NCBI RefSeq assembly: GCF_000716595.1
Contig: NZ_JNXC01000005.1
Coordinates: 124,001 to 188,000 of the forward strand
Length of the DNA: 64,000 bases
Origin: Saccharothrix sp. NRRL B-16314
GTDB taxonomy: Bacteria; Actinomycetota; Actinomycetes; Mycobacteriales; Pseudonocardiaceae
Direction of reading: 5' to 3'
Below are positions 8,459 through 18,317 of the stretch, in pieces (position 1 is the stretch's first letter; the number at the start of each line of letters is the position of its first letter). The position numbers and the translations under genes were made by a program. Under the pieces are notes generated by a model. That model had not been told where the DNA came from. It searched no databases and was given only the letters and a program-made list of their open reading frames with translations.

Positions 8459-10090
8459 ATGAGCGCCACACTCGTCGCGAAGGACCTGGCCGCCGGGCAC
8501 GGCGACCGGGTGCTGTTCGAAGGTCTGGACCTGGTCGTGGCGCCCGGTGACGTGATCGGGCTGGTCGGGGCGAACGGCGCGGGCAAGTCGACGCTGCTGA
8601 GGACGCTGGCCGGGCTGCTGCCCGCCGAGCAGGGTGTGATCCGCCTCTCCCCGACGAACGCGACCGTCGGCCATCTGCCGCAGGAGCCCGACCGCCGGCC
8701 GGGAGAGACGGTGCGCGCGTTCCTGGCCCGGCGCACGGGCGTGGCCGACGCGCAGGTCGAGCTGGACCGGGCCACCGAGGCGTTGGCCACGGGCGCCGAC
8801 GACGACACGTACTCCGAGGCGTTGGAGCGGTGGCTGGCGCTCGGCGGCGCGGACCTGGAGGAGCGGTCGCTGGAGGTGGCGGCGGACCTGGGGCTGGGGG
8901 TGTCGCTGGACCTGGCCATGACGGCGCTGTCCGGTGGTCAGGCGGCGCGGGCGAGCATGGCGTCGCTGCTGCTGAGCCGGTACGACGTGTTCCTGCTGGA
9001 CGAGCCGACCAACGACCTCGACCTCGACGGCCTGGCGCGGCTGGAGCGGTTCGTGACGGGGCTGCGCGCGGGCACCGTCCTGGTCTCCCACGACCGCGAG
9101 TTCCTGTCCCGCACGGTGACGCGGGTGGTGGAGCTGGACCTGGCCCAGCAGCAGGTGCGGTCCTACGGCGGTGGGTACGAGTCGTACCTGGAGGAGCGGG
9201 AGATCGCCCGCAAGCACGCCCGTGACGACTACGAGGAGTTCGCGTCGACGAAGGCATCGCTGGAGGAGCGGGCGCGGGCGCAGCGGGCGTGGATGGAGAA
9301 GGGCGTGAAGAACGCCCGGCGCAAGGCTCCCGACAACGACAAGTCGGGGCGCAAGTTCCGCACCGAGGCGACCGAGAAGCAGGCGTCGAAGGCCAGGCAG
9401 ACGGAGCGGCTGATCGAGCGCCTCGACGTGGTCGAGGAGCCGCGCAAGGAGTGGGAGCTGCGGATGGAGATCGCCGCCGCGCCCCGGTCCGGTTCGGTGG
9501 TGGCGGTGCTGCGGGCGGCGGTGGTGACGCGGGGGTCGTTCACGCTGGGGCCGGTGGACCTCCAGGTGGACTGGGCGGACCGGATCGCCATCACCGGGGC
9601 GAACGGGTCGGGCAAGTCGACGTTGCTGGCGGCGCTGCTCGGTCGGGTGCCGTTGACCTCCGGGTCGTCGGCGCTGGGGTCGGGCGTGGTGGTGGGCGAG
9701 ATCGACCAGGCGCGCGGGTTGTTCCTGGGTGACGAGCCGTTGCTGGACGCCTTCGGGACTGCCGTGCCCGATCTGGTCCCGGCGGACTTGCGCACGTTGT
9801 TGGCGAAGTTCGGGCTGAAGGCGGCGCACGTGATGCGGCCGGCGGCGTCCCTGTCCCCCGGTGAGCGGACGCGTGCCGCGCTGGCGCTGCTCCAGGCGCG
9901 CGGGGTGAACCTGCTGGTCCTGGACGAGCCGACGAACCACCTCGACCTGCCCGCGATCGAACAGCTGGAGTCCGCGCTCGACTCGTACACGGGCACCCTG
10001 CTCCTCGTCACCCACGACCGCCGGATGCTCGACGCCGTGCAGACGACCCGCCGCCTGGTCGTGGCAGCGGGTCGTGTCACGGACGCCTGA
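8459..10090 (+). CDS. ABC-F family ATP-binding protein
   Basis: A 543-residue protein with two ABC domains and no membrane segments, the ABC-F layout. Domain 1 has Walker A GANGAGKST, signature LSGGQAARASM and Walker B VFLLDEPTNDLDLDG. Domain 2 has GANGSGKST, LSPGERTRAAL and LLVLDEPTNHLDLPAIE. The interdomain linker is long, basic and helical (about residues 240-330, KGVKNARRKAPDNDK region). ABC-F proteins act on the ribosome, either as translation factors or as antibiotic-protection proteins; which applies here cannot be told from sequence. The ATG at 8459 has GGAG seven bases upstream. The open frame extends back through tRNA-His, which is not coding. Confidence 0.95.
   Translation: MSATLVAKDLAAGHGDRVLFEGLDLVVAPGDVIGLVGANGAGKSTLLRTLAGLLPAEQGVIRLSPTNATVGHLPQEPDRRPGETVRAFLARRTGVADAQVELDRATEALATGADDDTYSEALERWLALGGADLEERSLEVAADLGLGVSLDLAMTALSGGQAARASMASLLLSRYDVFLLDEPTNDLDLDGLARLERFVTGLRAGTVLVSHDREFLSRTVTRVVELDLAQQQVRSYGGGYESYLEEREIARKHARDDYEEFASTKASLEERARAQRAWMEKGVKNARRKAPDNDKSGRKFRTEATEKQASKARQTERLIERLDVVEEPRKEWELRMEIAAAPRSGSVVAVLRAAVVTRGSFTLGPVDLQVDWADRIAITGANGSGKSTLLAALLGRVPLTSGSSALGSGVVVGEIDQARGLFLGDEPLLDAFGTAVPDLVPADLRTLLAKFGLKAAHVMRPAASLSPGERTRAALALLQARGVNLLVLDEPTNHLDLPAIEQLESALDSYTGTLLLVTHDRRMLDAVQTTRRLVVAAGRVTDA
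10044..10074 (+). repeat. hairpin repeat, copy A (within ABC-F 3' end)
   Basis: A 31-nt hairpin: stem CGACCCG/CGGGTCG, then an inner GCC/GGC pair closing loop TGGTCGT. It encodes part of the C terminus of the ABC-F protein. A second copy lies at 10282-10312 with an altered but still fully paired stem. Confidence 0.6.
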
Positions 10091-10281
10091 CCTCGGTTGC
10101 AGATGCCGCTCACCCGTGACGCCACGCGGGTTCCCAAGGCAGCATTGGAGCGTCACTCACCGGCCGACGGAGTCCCGCCTGACCGTCGGAGACCTGCTCG
10201 ATCGCCTGAGTCACCCGACCGGCGCGCCACGCTTCGCCGGCCGGGTGCGTCGCCGGCTGAAGTGATCGCTGGGCATGCGAA

Positions 10282-10312
10282 CGGCCCGCCGCCTGGTCGT
10301 GGCGACGGGCCG
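10282..10312 (+). repeat. hairpin repeat, copy B (intergenic)
   Basis: Second copy of the hairpin at 10044-10074. The stem is CGGCCCG/CGGGCCG, with the same inner GCC/GGC pair and the same loop TGGTCGT. Relative to copy A one A-T pair has become G-C on both sides. It sits 20 bp beyond the stop of the convergent L,D-transpeptidase gene, so it could serve as that gene's terminator. I see no convincing gene in the 240-bp gap (10091-10331). Confidence 0.55.
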
Positions 10313-10331
10313 TGTCACGGGCCTCTGGTCC

Positions 10332-11531
10332 CTATCGGTTGCCCTTGACCCACTGGTCCCACGGGATCTGCCAGTCGCCGAAGCCGTCCCACGACTCCAG
10401 CACCGGGCCGCCGGAGTTGGTGACGATCACGACGTCACCCGGCTTGGAGGTGTCGAACACCCACTTCGCGTTCTCCGGGGACAGGTTCAGGCAGCCGTGG
10501 CTCACGTTGCGGTAGCCCTGGTCGCCGACCGACCACGGCGCGCTGTGGAAGAAGATGCCGGAGTTGGACATCCGGTACGCCCAGTCCACTGGCGTGACGT
10601 AGCCGCCCGCCTCCAGCGACAGACCGTACGTGCGGGAGTCCATCACCATGTTGGCGTGCTTCTCGGTGAGCACGTAGGTGCCCGTGGGCGTGGGGTTCTG
10701 CGCGTCGCCCATCGACGTCGGCATGGTGCGCACGACCTGGCCGTTGACCTTCGTGATCACCTGGTGGGTCTGGCCGTCCGCCTCGTGGATGACCGAGTCG
10801 CCGATCGTGGTGGTGATGACGCGGTCCTCCTCGCCGTAGACGCCGTTGCCGACGTGCTTGCCGTAGATCTTCGCGTTGATGGTGATCTTCGTGCCGGGCG
10901 TCCAGTAGGCCTGCGGGCGCCAGTGCACGGTCTTCTCGTCGTACCAGTAGAAGGCGCCCTCGACGCGCGGTTCAGCGGTGATCGAGATCATCGCCTCGGC
11001 GGCGGCCTTGTCGGCGATCGGCTCGTCGAAGTAGAACGCGAGCGGCTGTCCGACGCCGACCGTGGTGCCGTCCTGCGGGTTGACCGACAGGTACGTCAAC
11101 GTCCGCGGCTTGACGGTGGTGAAGGTCGACGTCTTGCTGACCGGCTTCCCGTCCGCGCCCTCGCCCGTCACGGACAGCGTGTACGTCTTCTGGTAGCCCA
11201 GCGGCTCGGTGTTCGTCCACTGGAGGCCGTCCGGCGTCACCTGGCCCGCGACCGCCACGCCCTCCGGGTTGGTCAACGTCACCTGGGTCAGCTTGCCGTC
11301 GGCCGCCGTCACCACGACCGGCACACCGGGTGCCACGTCGACCGCCGCGTCCACCGGGCCGGTGGTCAACGACACGGGCTTCGGCGGCGGGGTGGACGAC
11401 GTGGTCGTCGTGGTCTCACCGGCGGTGCCCTCGGTAGCCGCCGAACCGGTCGTGCAACTTGTGACCAACATCGCAACCAGCCCGATCGCGACGATCCCCA
11501 GCGCTCTGCGCGCCCCCCGCTTGCGGTGCAT
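10332..11531 (-). CDS. lipoprotein L,D-transpeptidase (Ig-like + YkuD)
   Basis: A 399-residue secreted enzyme that makes 3-3 cross-links in peptidoglycan. It has a basic start (MHRKRGARR), a hydrophobic signal and a lipobox LVTSC, so it should be a membrane-anchored lipoprotein. Two Ig-like domains follow (about residues 60-250). The YkuD catalytic domain carries the HGCLN active-site motif (SHGCLNLSPENAKWVFD) and the upstream histidine in IFFHSAPWSVG. The start at 11531 is chosen because GGAGG lies six bases upstream; an ATG two codons earlier touches that Shine-Dalgarno. The layout matches mycobacterial LdtMt2-type enzymes. Confidence 0.94.
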   Translation of the reverse strand: MHRKRGARRALGIVAIGLVAMLVTSCTTGSAATEGTAGETTTTTSSTPPPKPVSLTTGPVDAAVDVAPGVPVVVTAADGKLTQVTLTNPEGVAVAGQVTPDGLQWTNTEPLGYQKTYTLSVTGEGADGKPVSKTSTFTTVKPRTLTYLSVNPQDGTTVGVGQPLAFYFDEPIADKAAAEAMISITAEPRVEGAFYWYDEKTVHWRPQAYWTPGTKITINAKIYGKHVGNGVYGEEDRVITTTIGDSVIHEADGQTHQVITKVNGQVVRTMPTSMGDAQNPTPTGTYVLTEKHANMVMDSRTYGLSLEAGGYVTPVDWAYRMSNSGIFFHSAPWSVGDQGYRNVSHGCLNLSPENAKWVFDTSKPGDVVIVTNSGGPVLESWDGFGDWQIPWDQWVKGNR

Positions 11532-11767
11532 CCCCATCCTCCGGTTCGTCCCCAGTACGCGCAGCCCACCCGTAACACGGGGTTCGCTGGCGTCCCCTGA
11601 CAAGGTGACGCCCGGAAGGTTGACGATGTTGCCCGAGATGCTGGATCGTTACGAAGGCGAAGTTCCCCCTGTACCAGGGCGGCACACCCACCCTGACCAG
11701 GCGATTGGGAGCTCCGTCAGACGCTGTGCTAATGTTCTTCGCGTCGGACAAGAGCAAGAGAGTCCGA

Positions 11768-13492
<1,725 letters not shown>

Positions 13493-13525
13493 TTCAGCTA
13501 CCCGCCTTCCGTGCCTTGAGGGCCG

Positions 13526-14062
13526 TCATCCGGCTGCTTTCCCCGGCCCCTCAGAAGGCCCGAGGAACCCTTGGTTACGGGCAAGAGCGATCCACCGGCC
13601 GGTCTTGGACCTTGATAGCTGGAACAGGTCCGACACTGTCTTGGCTGGGGGGTCGCCAACCGCGATTGACCAGCGATAGATGTAGGCCAGGAGGGCTAGC
13701 GTCCGGTCAGTCGGACCTTCCTCGGCTGCCTTGCGAACATCTTCGGGACTAACTGATCTTTGAACGAGTTCAAAGACTCCTGTCGGAAGCTCCTCCACCT
13801 CGCGCAGCTCTGAAGCAGCCTCACGAGTCAGCGAGGCAATAGGCAGCGCTCGTACACCATCCAAGGTGACAGGTGGGCCATTCTCCCGTTGGGAGACCGT
13901 TACACGCGCTGCGACAAGCCTTCCCTTCTGAGGGATCACTGCCACCTCGACGTCGTACCCCTGCACGTCCTCGGCCTCAACGAGGATCGGGCTGTGGATC
14001 ACTAGGCCTGGGCCTACGGGCCGTGTCTTTCCCCGGCCAAAACGCAGTGTCACCTTGTTCAC
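13526..14062 (-). CDS. hypothetical AICE protein with C-terminal HTH-like region
   Basis: A 178-residue protein upstream of and co-directional with the integrase (33 bp apart), starting at GTG 14062. The N-terminal ~120 residues are beta-rich with no motif I know. The last ~60 (PAKTVSDLFQLSRSKTGRWI, then ALARNQGFLGPSEGPGKAAG) look like a winged-helix/phage-type HTH, with the pattern of a sequence-specific DNA-binding helix followed by a terminal GPGK tail. Proteins with this tail recur beside integrases in actinobacterial elements in my recollection, but no function is established. It may influence integrase expression or recombination direction. Confidence 0.75.
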   Translation of the reverse strand: MNKVTLRFGRGKTRPVGPGLVIHSPILVEAEDVQGYDVEVAVIPQKGRLVAARVTVSQRENGPPVTLDGVRALPIASLTREAASELREVEELPTGVFELVQRSVSPEDVRKAAEEGPTDRTLALLAYIYRWSIAVGDPPAKTVSDLFQLSRSKTGRWIALARNQGFLGPSEGPGKAAG

Positions 14063-14080
14063 CTAGGCATCCTCGCATCG

Positions 14081-14151
14081 ATGAGTCACTCATGCCAAGG
14101 CTTACCCAATCGCGCGCAGTGCTGATACAGTCCCTCCGTAGGTCACCTACG
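14081..14151. promoter_or_regulatory. divergent int / xis control region with two palindromes and a promoter
   Basis: Two perfect odd palindromes: ATGAGTCACTCAT at 14081-14093 and CGTAGGTCACCTACG at 14137-14151. Between them lies a good rightward promoter, TTACCC (14102-14107), an 18-bp spacer and TACAGT (14126-14131). The second palindrome would cover the transcription start. This suggests two operators that set the balance between the leftward integrase side and the rightward excision/replication operon. The two palindromes share only the TCAC centre, so two different binders are possible. Confidence 0.6.
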
Positions 14152-14182
14152 TACCCCGTGACCCACCCACGATGGGACTGTG

Positions 14183-14446
14183 ATGACAGGCGACGGAAAC
14201 TTGACGGACAGGCGGTTGCTCAGCCCACAAGAGTTGGCCGAGTACACCGGAGTTCCGCTGGCGACCATCTACCGGTGGAACAGCAAGGGATCAGGGCCGC
14301 GACGGCTTCGGGTCGGAGTCCACGTCCGATACCGCCTGAGCGATGTCGAGGCATGGCTCGAAGCTCAGGAATCCGGCCAGGGACGCCCCGCACCCACCCT
14401 CATGGCCGACGTATCGGCCAACAGCGGTGACGGCCATGCCGCGTGA
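14183..14446 (+). CDS. excisionase-like HTH protein (first of two)
   Basis: An 87-residue protein with a MerR-type HTH_17 domain: LLSPQELAEYTGVPLATIYRWN is the winged-helix start and SGPRRLRVGVHVRYRLSDVEAWL the wing and end. This is the standard layout of AICE and phage excisionase/RDF proteins. ATG 14183 follows an in-frame GTG at 14180. It is the first gene of the rightward operon and overlaps the next gene by 11 bp. Confidence 0.88.
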   Translation: MTGDGNLTDRRLLSPQELAEYTGVPLATIYRWNSKGSGPRRLRVGVHVRYRLSDVEAWLEAQESGQGRPAPTLMADVSANSGDGHAA

Positions 14447-14681
14447 CGCCCTGCGCCCCCCGACCATCGATGAGATCAGAGCTTGGCCAGCGACGGTGGA
14501 TCTCGTGACCGCCGCCAGCACGGTGGGCGTCCGCAGGACCAAAGCGCACGAGATGGCGCGTTCCGGGACGTTTCCCGTCCGGCTTCTCAAGATCGGGAAC
14601 CGCTACCGAGTCCCCACCGCGGACCTCTGCGAATACCTCGGCATCCGGATCGACGCAGACGACGCAGCGCCGGCGGCATGA
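14436..14681 (+). CDS. second excisionase-like HTH protein
   Basis: An 81-residue HTH_17-like protein: VTAASTVGVRRTKAHEMARS is the recognition region and LLKIGNRYRVPTADLCEYLGI the wing. Its ATG (14436) lies 11 bp inside the previous gene, which suggests translational coupling. Having two MerR-like small DNA binders in a row is common in AICEs; one may be the recombination directionality factor and the other a regulator. Which is which cannot be told here. Confidence 0.85.
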   Translation: MPRDALRPPTIDEIRAWPATVDLVTAASTVGVRRTKAHEMARSGTFPVRLLKIGNRYRVPTADLCEYLGIRIDADDAAPAA

Positions 14682-14749
14682 CCCCCAGACATGACGATGG
14701 CCGGCCCCCGCTGCAAGGAGACCGGCCGTCACGAGAAAGGCCACCAACC

Positions 14750-15331
14750 ATGACCAACCATCCTCGGCAGGGACAGTCTAACCCGTACGTGCGTGTCGTC
14801 ATCCGCCTCACCGAAGGGGACGCCGTCCGCGCCTTTACCCAGTCGTGGACCGACGCGGCTAGCGGCAACGGGCCGCATCTCGGCACACCCGAGTGGGCCG
14901 CACTTCCCGACGACCACCCGGACAAGCTCGCGGCAGTCGGGTTCGCGGTACGCCGATGGTTCGAGGCGAACACCTTGGAAGCGCAGGCAGAGCGCGCGGA
15001 GGTCGCCGAGTACCTCGACCGGACCGCCGAGAAGCAGGCCACGGTGGTCATGTCCGAGATGTGGTGGGACCGGGGCCGAACGTGCGTGACGTGCCGCGAC
15101 GAACGCGGGCAACTGCTCGGCGCTGCGTGCCCCCGGCTGAAGACCGACCGGCGTCACGGCTACCGCGCCGACTTCCCGACGTTCGCCGAGCTTCAGCGTC
15201 GCCGCGCTGTGGTTCCACCCACCCGCGTCATCGACCCCGACGCCGTAGCCCGGTGGGTCGCCACCGGCAGCAGCAACCCCCAGACCACCCCGGCCGCGGC
15301 GCGGCGGGCAGGACGGAGCACTGCGGCGTGA
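14750..15331 (+). CDS. hypothetical AICE protein with CxxC pair
   Basis: A 193-residue protein starting at ATG 14750 with GAAAGG nine bases upstream. The N-terminal half is helical and acidic (residues 10-95). The middle carries a CVTC pair followed by ERGQLLGAACPRLKTDRRHG, a three-cysteine arrangement that also appears in the integrase N terminus (CRDANGREVGATCPRLRRAD). The resemblance is visible by eye and may be a shared DNA- or metal-binding module. It overlaps the DUF3987 gene by 4 bp (GTGA), so it belongs to the replication operon. No known family recognised. Confidence 0.75.
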   Translation: MTNHPRQGQSNPYVRVVIRLTEGDAVRAFTQSWTDAASGNGPHLGTPEWAALPDDHPDKLAAVGFAVRRWFEANTLEAQAERAEVAEYLDRTAEKQATVVMSEMWWDRGRTCVTCRDERGQLLGAACPRLKTDRRHGYRADFPTFAELQRRRAVVPPTRVIDPDAVARWVATGSSNPQTTPAAARRAGRSTAA

Positions 15332-16809
15332 CTACGTTCAACCCAACCGACCAGTGGGAACCCCCCGAGGAACCACTAGGCGGTTGGACTGCGGAGGAAG
15401 CCGCCGAGATGCGCCCAGCGCACCTCGCGGTGGTCCCCGCACTCGAAACCGGGAGCTCTCTGGCCGGTCCGGCCCTGAACCTCCCCGACGAGTTCTGGAC
15501 AGCGCGGCCTGTCCTCCGCCACATCCGCGACGCTGCCCGGTCGCGGTTCGCCAGCCCCGACGCCGTTCTCGGTGCCGTGCTCGCACGGCAGAGCGCCTAC
15601 CTGAACCCCGGCGACAATGTGGACCTGTACAGCACCGGCAACGGTGCCCCGATGACGGTGTTCGCGATCATCCTCGGACACCCCGGCACCGGCAAGGGAC
15701 AGGCAGTCCGGTGCGCCACCGACCTGCTTACCGTGCCCAAGCACCTCACAGACGAGTTCCGCGCCCGGTCCCTCGGGTCCGGTGAAGGCATGATCGAGGC
15801 GTACTACGGGATGGCCGACGACATCGGACCGAAGGGCGAGCCGGTCAAAGTCCGGGCACAGGTCCGCTCAAACGTCCTGTTCGAGCTGGACGAAGGCGAG
15901 TCCCTGCTCAAGGTCATCACCGGGCGCAGCGGAACCACCGTGGCCCAGATGATCCGATCGGCGTGGTCCGGCGAGAACCTCGGGCAGGCCAACGCCAGCG
16001 CCGAGCGGGACCGGCAACTACTGGCCGGCGGCTACTCGATGGGGCTGGTCATCGGGTTCCAGCCGGACACCATCGGACCCTTGTTCGACCCCAAGCAGGT
16101 CGGTGGAGGCACCCCACACCGGTTCTTGTTCTGCTCCGCACTCGACCCCGACGCACCCGAGGAACTACCCCCGTGGCCGGGACCTCTGAACAGCACACCA
16201 ACCAACAGCGGCCCGCGGCCAGATGCCCCGCCTGTCCAGCACGTCCTCAAGGACCGCGCCATCCGTGCGGAGATCATCGCGACCCGACGCGCGGTGCTCA
16301 CCGGGCACACCACCCTCAGCGAGCAGGACACCCACGCCACTCAGTTCCGGGGCCGCATCGCCGCGCACCTCGCCCGGTGGGACGGGCGCCAGGACGTCAC
16401 CGCTGAGGATTGGGAGTTGGCCGGGATGGTCATGGGAACCTCGGCCGCCGTCCGTGACTCCGCCATCGCCCACGGCCGCAGCCTTGCGGCACGAGAGGCA
16501 GAGGAACGCGCACAACGCGTTGTGTCGGTCGGCGTCCGCACTGCCGACGCCGTCGCCGAGAACACCGAGAAGCGCGAACAGGTCGCGTTCACCAACTGCG
16601 TATCGGTCCTGGTGCGCCGTGTCGCCCGCGACGCGAACGTGCCCGCGGTCGAGCACCGCCAGCTCAAGGACGCGTCCGGGCGATACCGCGCCCACTTCTC
16701 CGCCGCGCTCGATTACGCCGTCGACCGCGGCTACCTCGTCCCGGAGAAGGCCGGTCGCGGCAACCGCTACCGCGTCGGTCCGAACGCCCCGGAGGTGCTG
16801 GATGCATAA
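15328..16809 (+). CDS. DUF3987 primase/helicase-like protein
   Basis: A 493-residue protein starting at GTG 15328. Walker A (ILGHPGTGKGQAVRCATDLL, about residue 115) and a Walker B-like NVLFELDEGESLLKVI mark a P-loop ATPase, followed by FQPDTIGPLFDPKQVGGGTPHR, typical of DUF3987 proteins found with mobile-element replication genes. The C terminus ends in a winged-helix-like segment (LVPEKAGRGNRYRVGP). No primase active site or rolling-circle tyrosine motif is visible. It is the best candidate for the replication protein of the excised element. Its stop directly abuts the inverted iteron array. Confidence 0.85.
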   Translation: MTTFNPTDQWEPPEEPLGGWTAEEAAEMRPAHLAVVPALETGSSLAGPALNLPDEFWTARPVLRHIRDAARSRFASPDAVLGAVLARQSAYLNPGDNVDLYSTGNGAPMTVFAIILGHPGTGKGQAVRCATDLLTVPKHLTDEFRARSLGSGEGMIEAYYGMADDIGPKGEPVKVRAQVRSNVLFELDEGESLLKVITGRSGTTVAQMIRSAWSGENLGQANASAERDRQLLAGGYSMGLVIGFQPDTIGPLFDPKQVGGGTPHRFLFCSALDPDAPEELPPWPGPLNSTPTNSGPRPDAPPVQHVLKDRAIRAEIIATRRAVLTGHTTLSEQDTHATQFRGRIAAHLARWDGRQDVTAEDWELAGMVMGTSAAVRDSAIAHGRSLAAREAEERAQRVVSVGVRTADAVAENTEKREQVAFTNCVSVLVRRVARDANVPAVEHRQLKDASGRYRAHFSAALDYAVDRGYLVPEKAGRGNRYRVGPNAPEVLDA

Positions 16810-16982
16810 GGGGGAACGGGGGAACGGGGGGAACGGCTCATCGCTCGCGCGGCGGCTACCGCCCGTAACCGCCGACAGAGCGAAACCCTCTGACCTGCAT
16901 AAATACATTCGCCATCTGACTCCACGTGAACGCGCGAGAGACAGAGCGACCCAACCCGTTCCCCCCGTTCCCCCGTTCCCCC
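16810..16982. repeat. 27-bp perfect inverted repeat of GGGGGAAC iterons; candidate origin
   Basis: The left arm (16810-16836) is three tandem GGGGGAAC-type units; the right arm (16956-16982) is its exact reverse complement over 27 bp, 119 bp away. Nested inside is a second inverted pair, CTCGCGCG with CGCGCGAG (about 16844-16851 and 16931-16938). The centre holds GCATAAATACATTCGCC, an AT-rich island in otherwise very GC-rich DNA. It lies directly after the DUF3987 helicase-like gene. The layout suits a replication origin or a protein-loading site; a promoter with a long hairpin leader is the alternative. Confidence 0.7.
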
Positions 16983-17008
16983 TTTCCTCACACTTCGGAG
17001 AAGCGCCC

Positions 17009-17965
17009 ATGAGACTGCTCGAAAAGATCACCGCAGCAATGCCCGGCGTCCGCGAAGCCGAGACCGGCCTGGCCATCATCAAGGAGCACCTCGCAGACCT
17101 CGCCGCCCGAACGAAGCGCCGCAACCTCGACACCGCACTACTGACCGACATCACCGCCGCAGCCTGCGCCGGCGGACCGCTTCCCGACGACCTCGGCCGC
17201 CGCGCCCACGAGAACGCCAACCACGGCGAGATCCTCAAGGCCGAGGAGTCGGTGCTCGTGTGGGCTCAAGCCGCCCTGGAGAACAGGCGTGAACTCGCCG
17301 TACAAGACGGTGCCGACGACGGACTCGACACCCTCCACGACCACCTTGGAGAACTCATCGACGAAGCCCGCACGCTCCTGACCCACCTCGACGGCATCCA
17401 CAGCGCACAAGACGCCATCACCAGCGGCCCCGCCGCAGCATCGGCCTGGGCCAGTCTCGGGCCGCTGGCCGAGCGCTACCAGGAGATCCGTGATGCGCAA
17501 GTCACCCTGTCTCAGAAGCGGTGCGGCACGGACACCCAGTGGATTGAACTACCCGCCAGCGGGCAACAGGTGTCCCTGCGCAGCGTGCTGAACCTCGTTG
17601 GCGAGATCGCCAACTACGCCGAGCTGCACCCCGACTGGCGCCGCACCATCCAGGACTTGCCCAAGGACAAGCGCGACCCGCAGCCGTTCGTCTTCACCGA
17701 CCCCATCGGCCACCTGCGAAGCCTGCTCGCCAACCCCGCGGTCGAACTGTGGGTGCCCACCATCGGGCAGGCCGCCGAGAAGTACGAGCGCGCCCGCGTG
17801 ATCGCCGCCGAACACCAAGCAGCGATCGACAAGCGGGAAGACCGAAAGCCCTACCCGACGCCCATCATGCTGGACAACCTGGCCAGCCAGATCCGCGCCC
17901 ACCGAACCTCTGCCGAACTCCAGCGCGCCGCCCGCATCATGAACGGAGGCCACCGTGAGAAGTGA
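17009..17965 (+). CDS. hypothetical AICE protein (318 aa)
   Basis: A 318-residue, soluble, mainly helical protein starting at ATG 17009 with CGGAG eight bases upstream. Its N-terminal ~100 residues (MRLLEKITAAMPGVREAETGL and on) resemble the long helical proteins found in phage and ICE replication or packaging modules, but I recognise no family. It shows no catalytic motif, membrane segment or signal. It overlaps the following 59-aa gene by 11 bp. It is the first gene after the inverted iteron array, so it may be under control of that region. Confidence 0.75.
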   Translation: MRLLEKITAAMPGVREAETGLAIIKEHLADLAARTKRRNLDTALLTDITAAACAGGPLPDDLGRRAHENANHGEILKAEESVLVWAQAALENRRELAVQDGADDGLDTLHDHLGELIDEARTLLTHLDGIHSAQDAITSGPAAASAWASLGPLAERYQEIRDAQVTLSQKRCGTDTQWIELPASGQQVSLRSVLNLVGEIANYAELHPDWRRTIQDLPKDKRDPQPFVFTDPIGHLRSLLANPAVELWVPTIGQAAEKYERARVIAAEHQAAIDKREDRKPYPTPIMLDNLASQIRAHRTSAELQRAARIMNGGHREK

Positions 17966-18134
17966 CTACACCCCCGCCGAGATCCGCGCTCTGCCCGACA
18001 CCGGACGTAACCGCGGCCTGCTCCAAGCCATCGCCCGCTTCGGCAACCTCACGGTGCGGCAGACCGCCGCCGACCGGCTTCGCGAGTGGAACCACAACCA
18101 GCGGCAAGCACCGACCGGCAACGACGCAGCCTGA
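17955..18134 (+). CDS. small hypothetical protein (59 aa)
   Basis: A 60-codon gene starting at GTG 17955 with a strong GGAGG five bases upstream, inside the end of the preceding gene. The product (SDYTPAEIRALPDTGRNRG, then LLQAIARFGNLTVRQTAADR) is basic and helical, and could be a small DNA-binding or adaptor protein. The good ribosome-binding site and coupled layout support its being real. Function unknown. Confidence 0.65.
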   Translation: MRSDYTPAEIRALPDTGRNRGLLQAIARFGNLTVRQTAADRLREWNHNQRQAPTGNDAA

Positions 18135-18139
18135 CCGAC

Positions 18140-18173
18140 CCGACAGGGGTGTCCATTGCGCACCCCCTGTCGG
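18140..18173 (+). terminator. hairpin after the replication operon
   Basis: CCGACAGGGGTG pairs with CACCCCCTGTCGG with one bulged base, six bases after the stop of the 59-aa gene. There is no T-tract, which is common for actinomycete terminators. Confidence 0.55.
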
Positions 18174-18317
18174 CACCACCTGACCAGCACGGACGCAGAG
18201 CTTCGAGCCACCCCCAGGCGGTGACCCCGCCCGGGGTGGTCTCCACACGCAGCGCTCTCGGCAAGGGCCGTGTGCGTGCTGCCGAGTTTTCGAGTTTTCA
18301 CCCCAGGAGGTACCGGA

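Noticed and set aside
10097..10265. Short ORFs between the ABC-F and L,D-transpeptidase genes
   Set aside because: No RBS, no family resemblance, and compositionally like non-coding GC-rich DNA.
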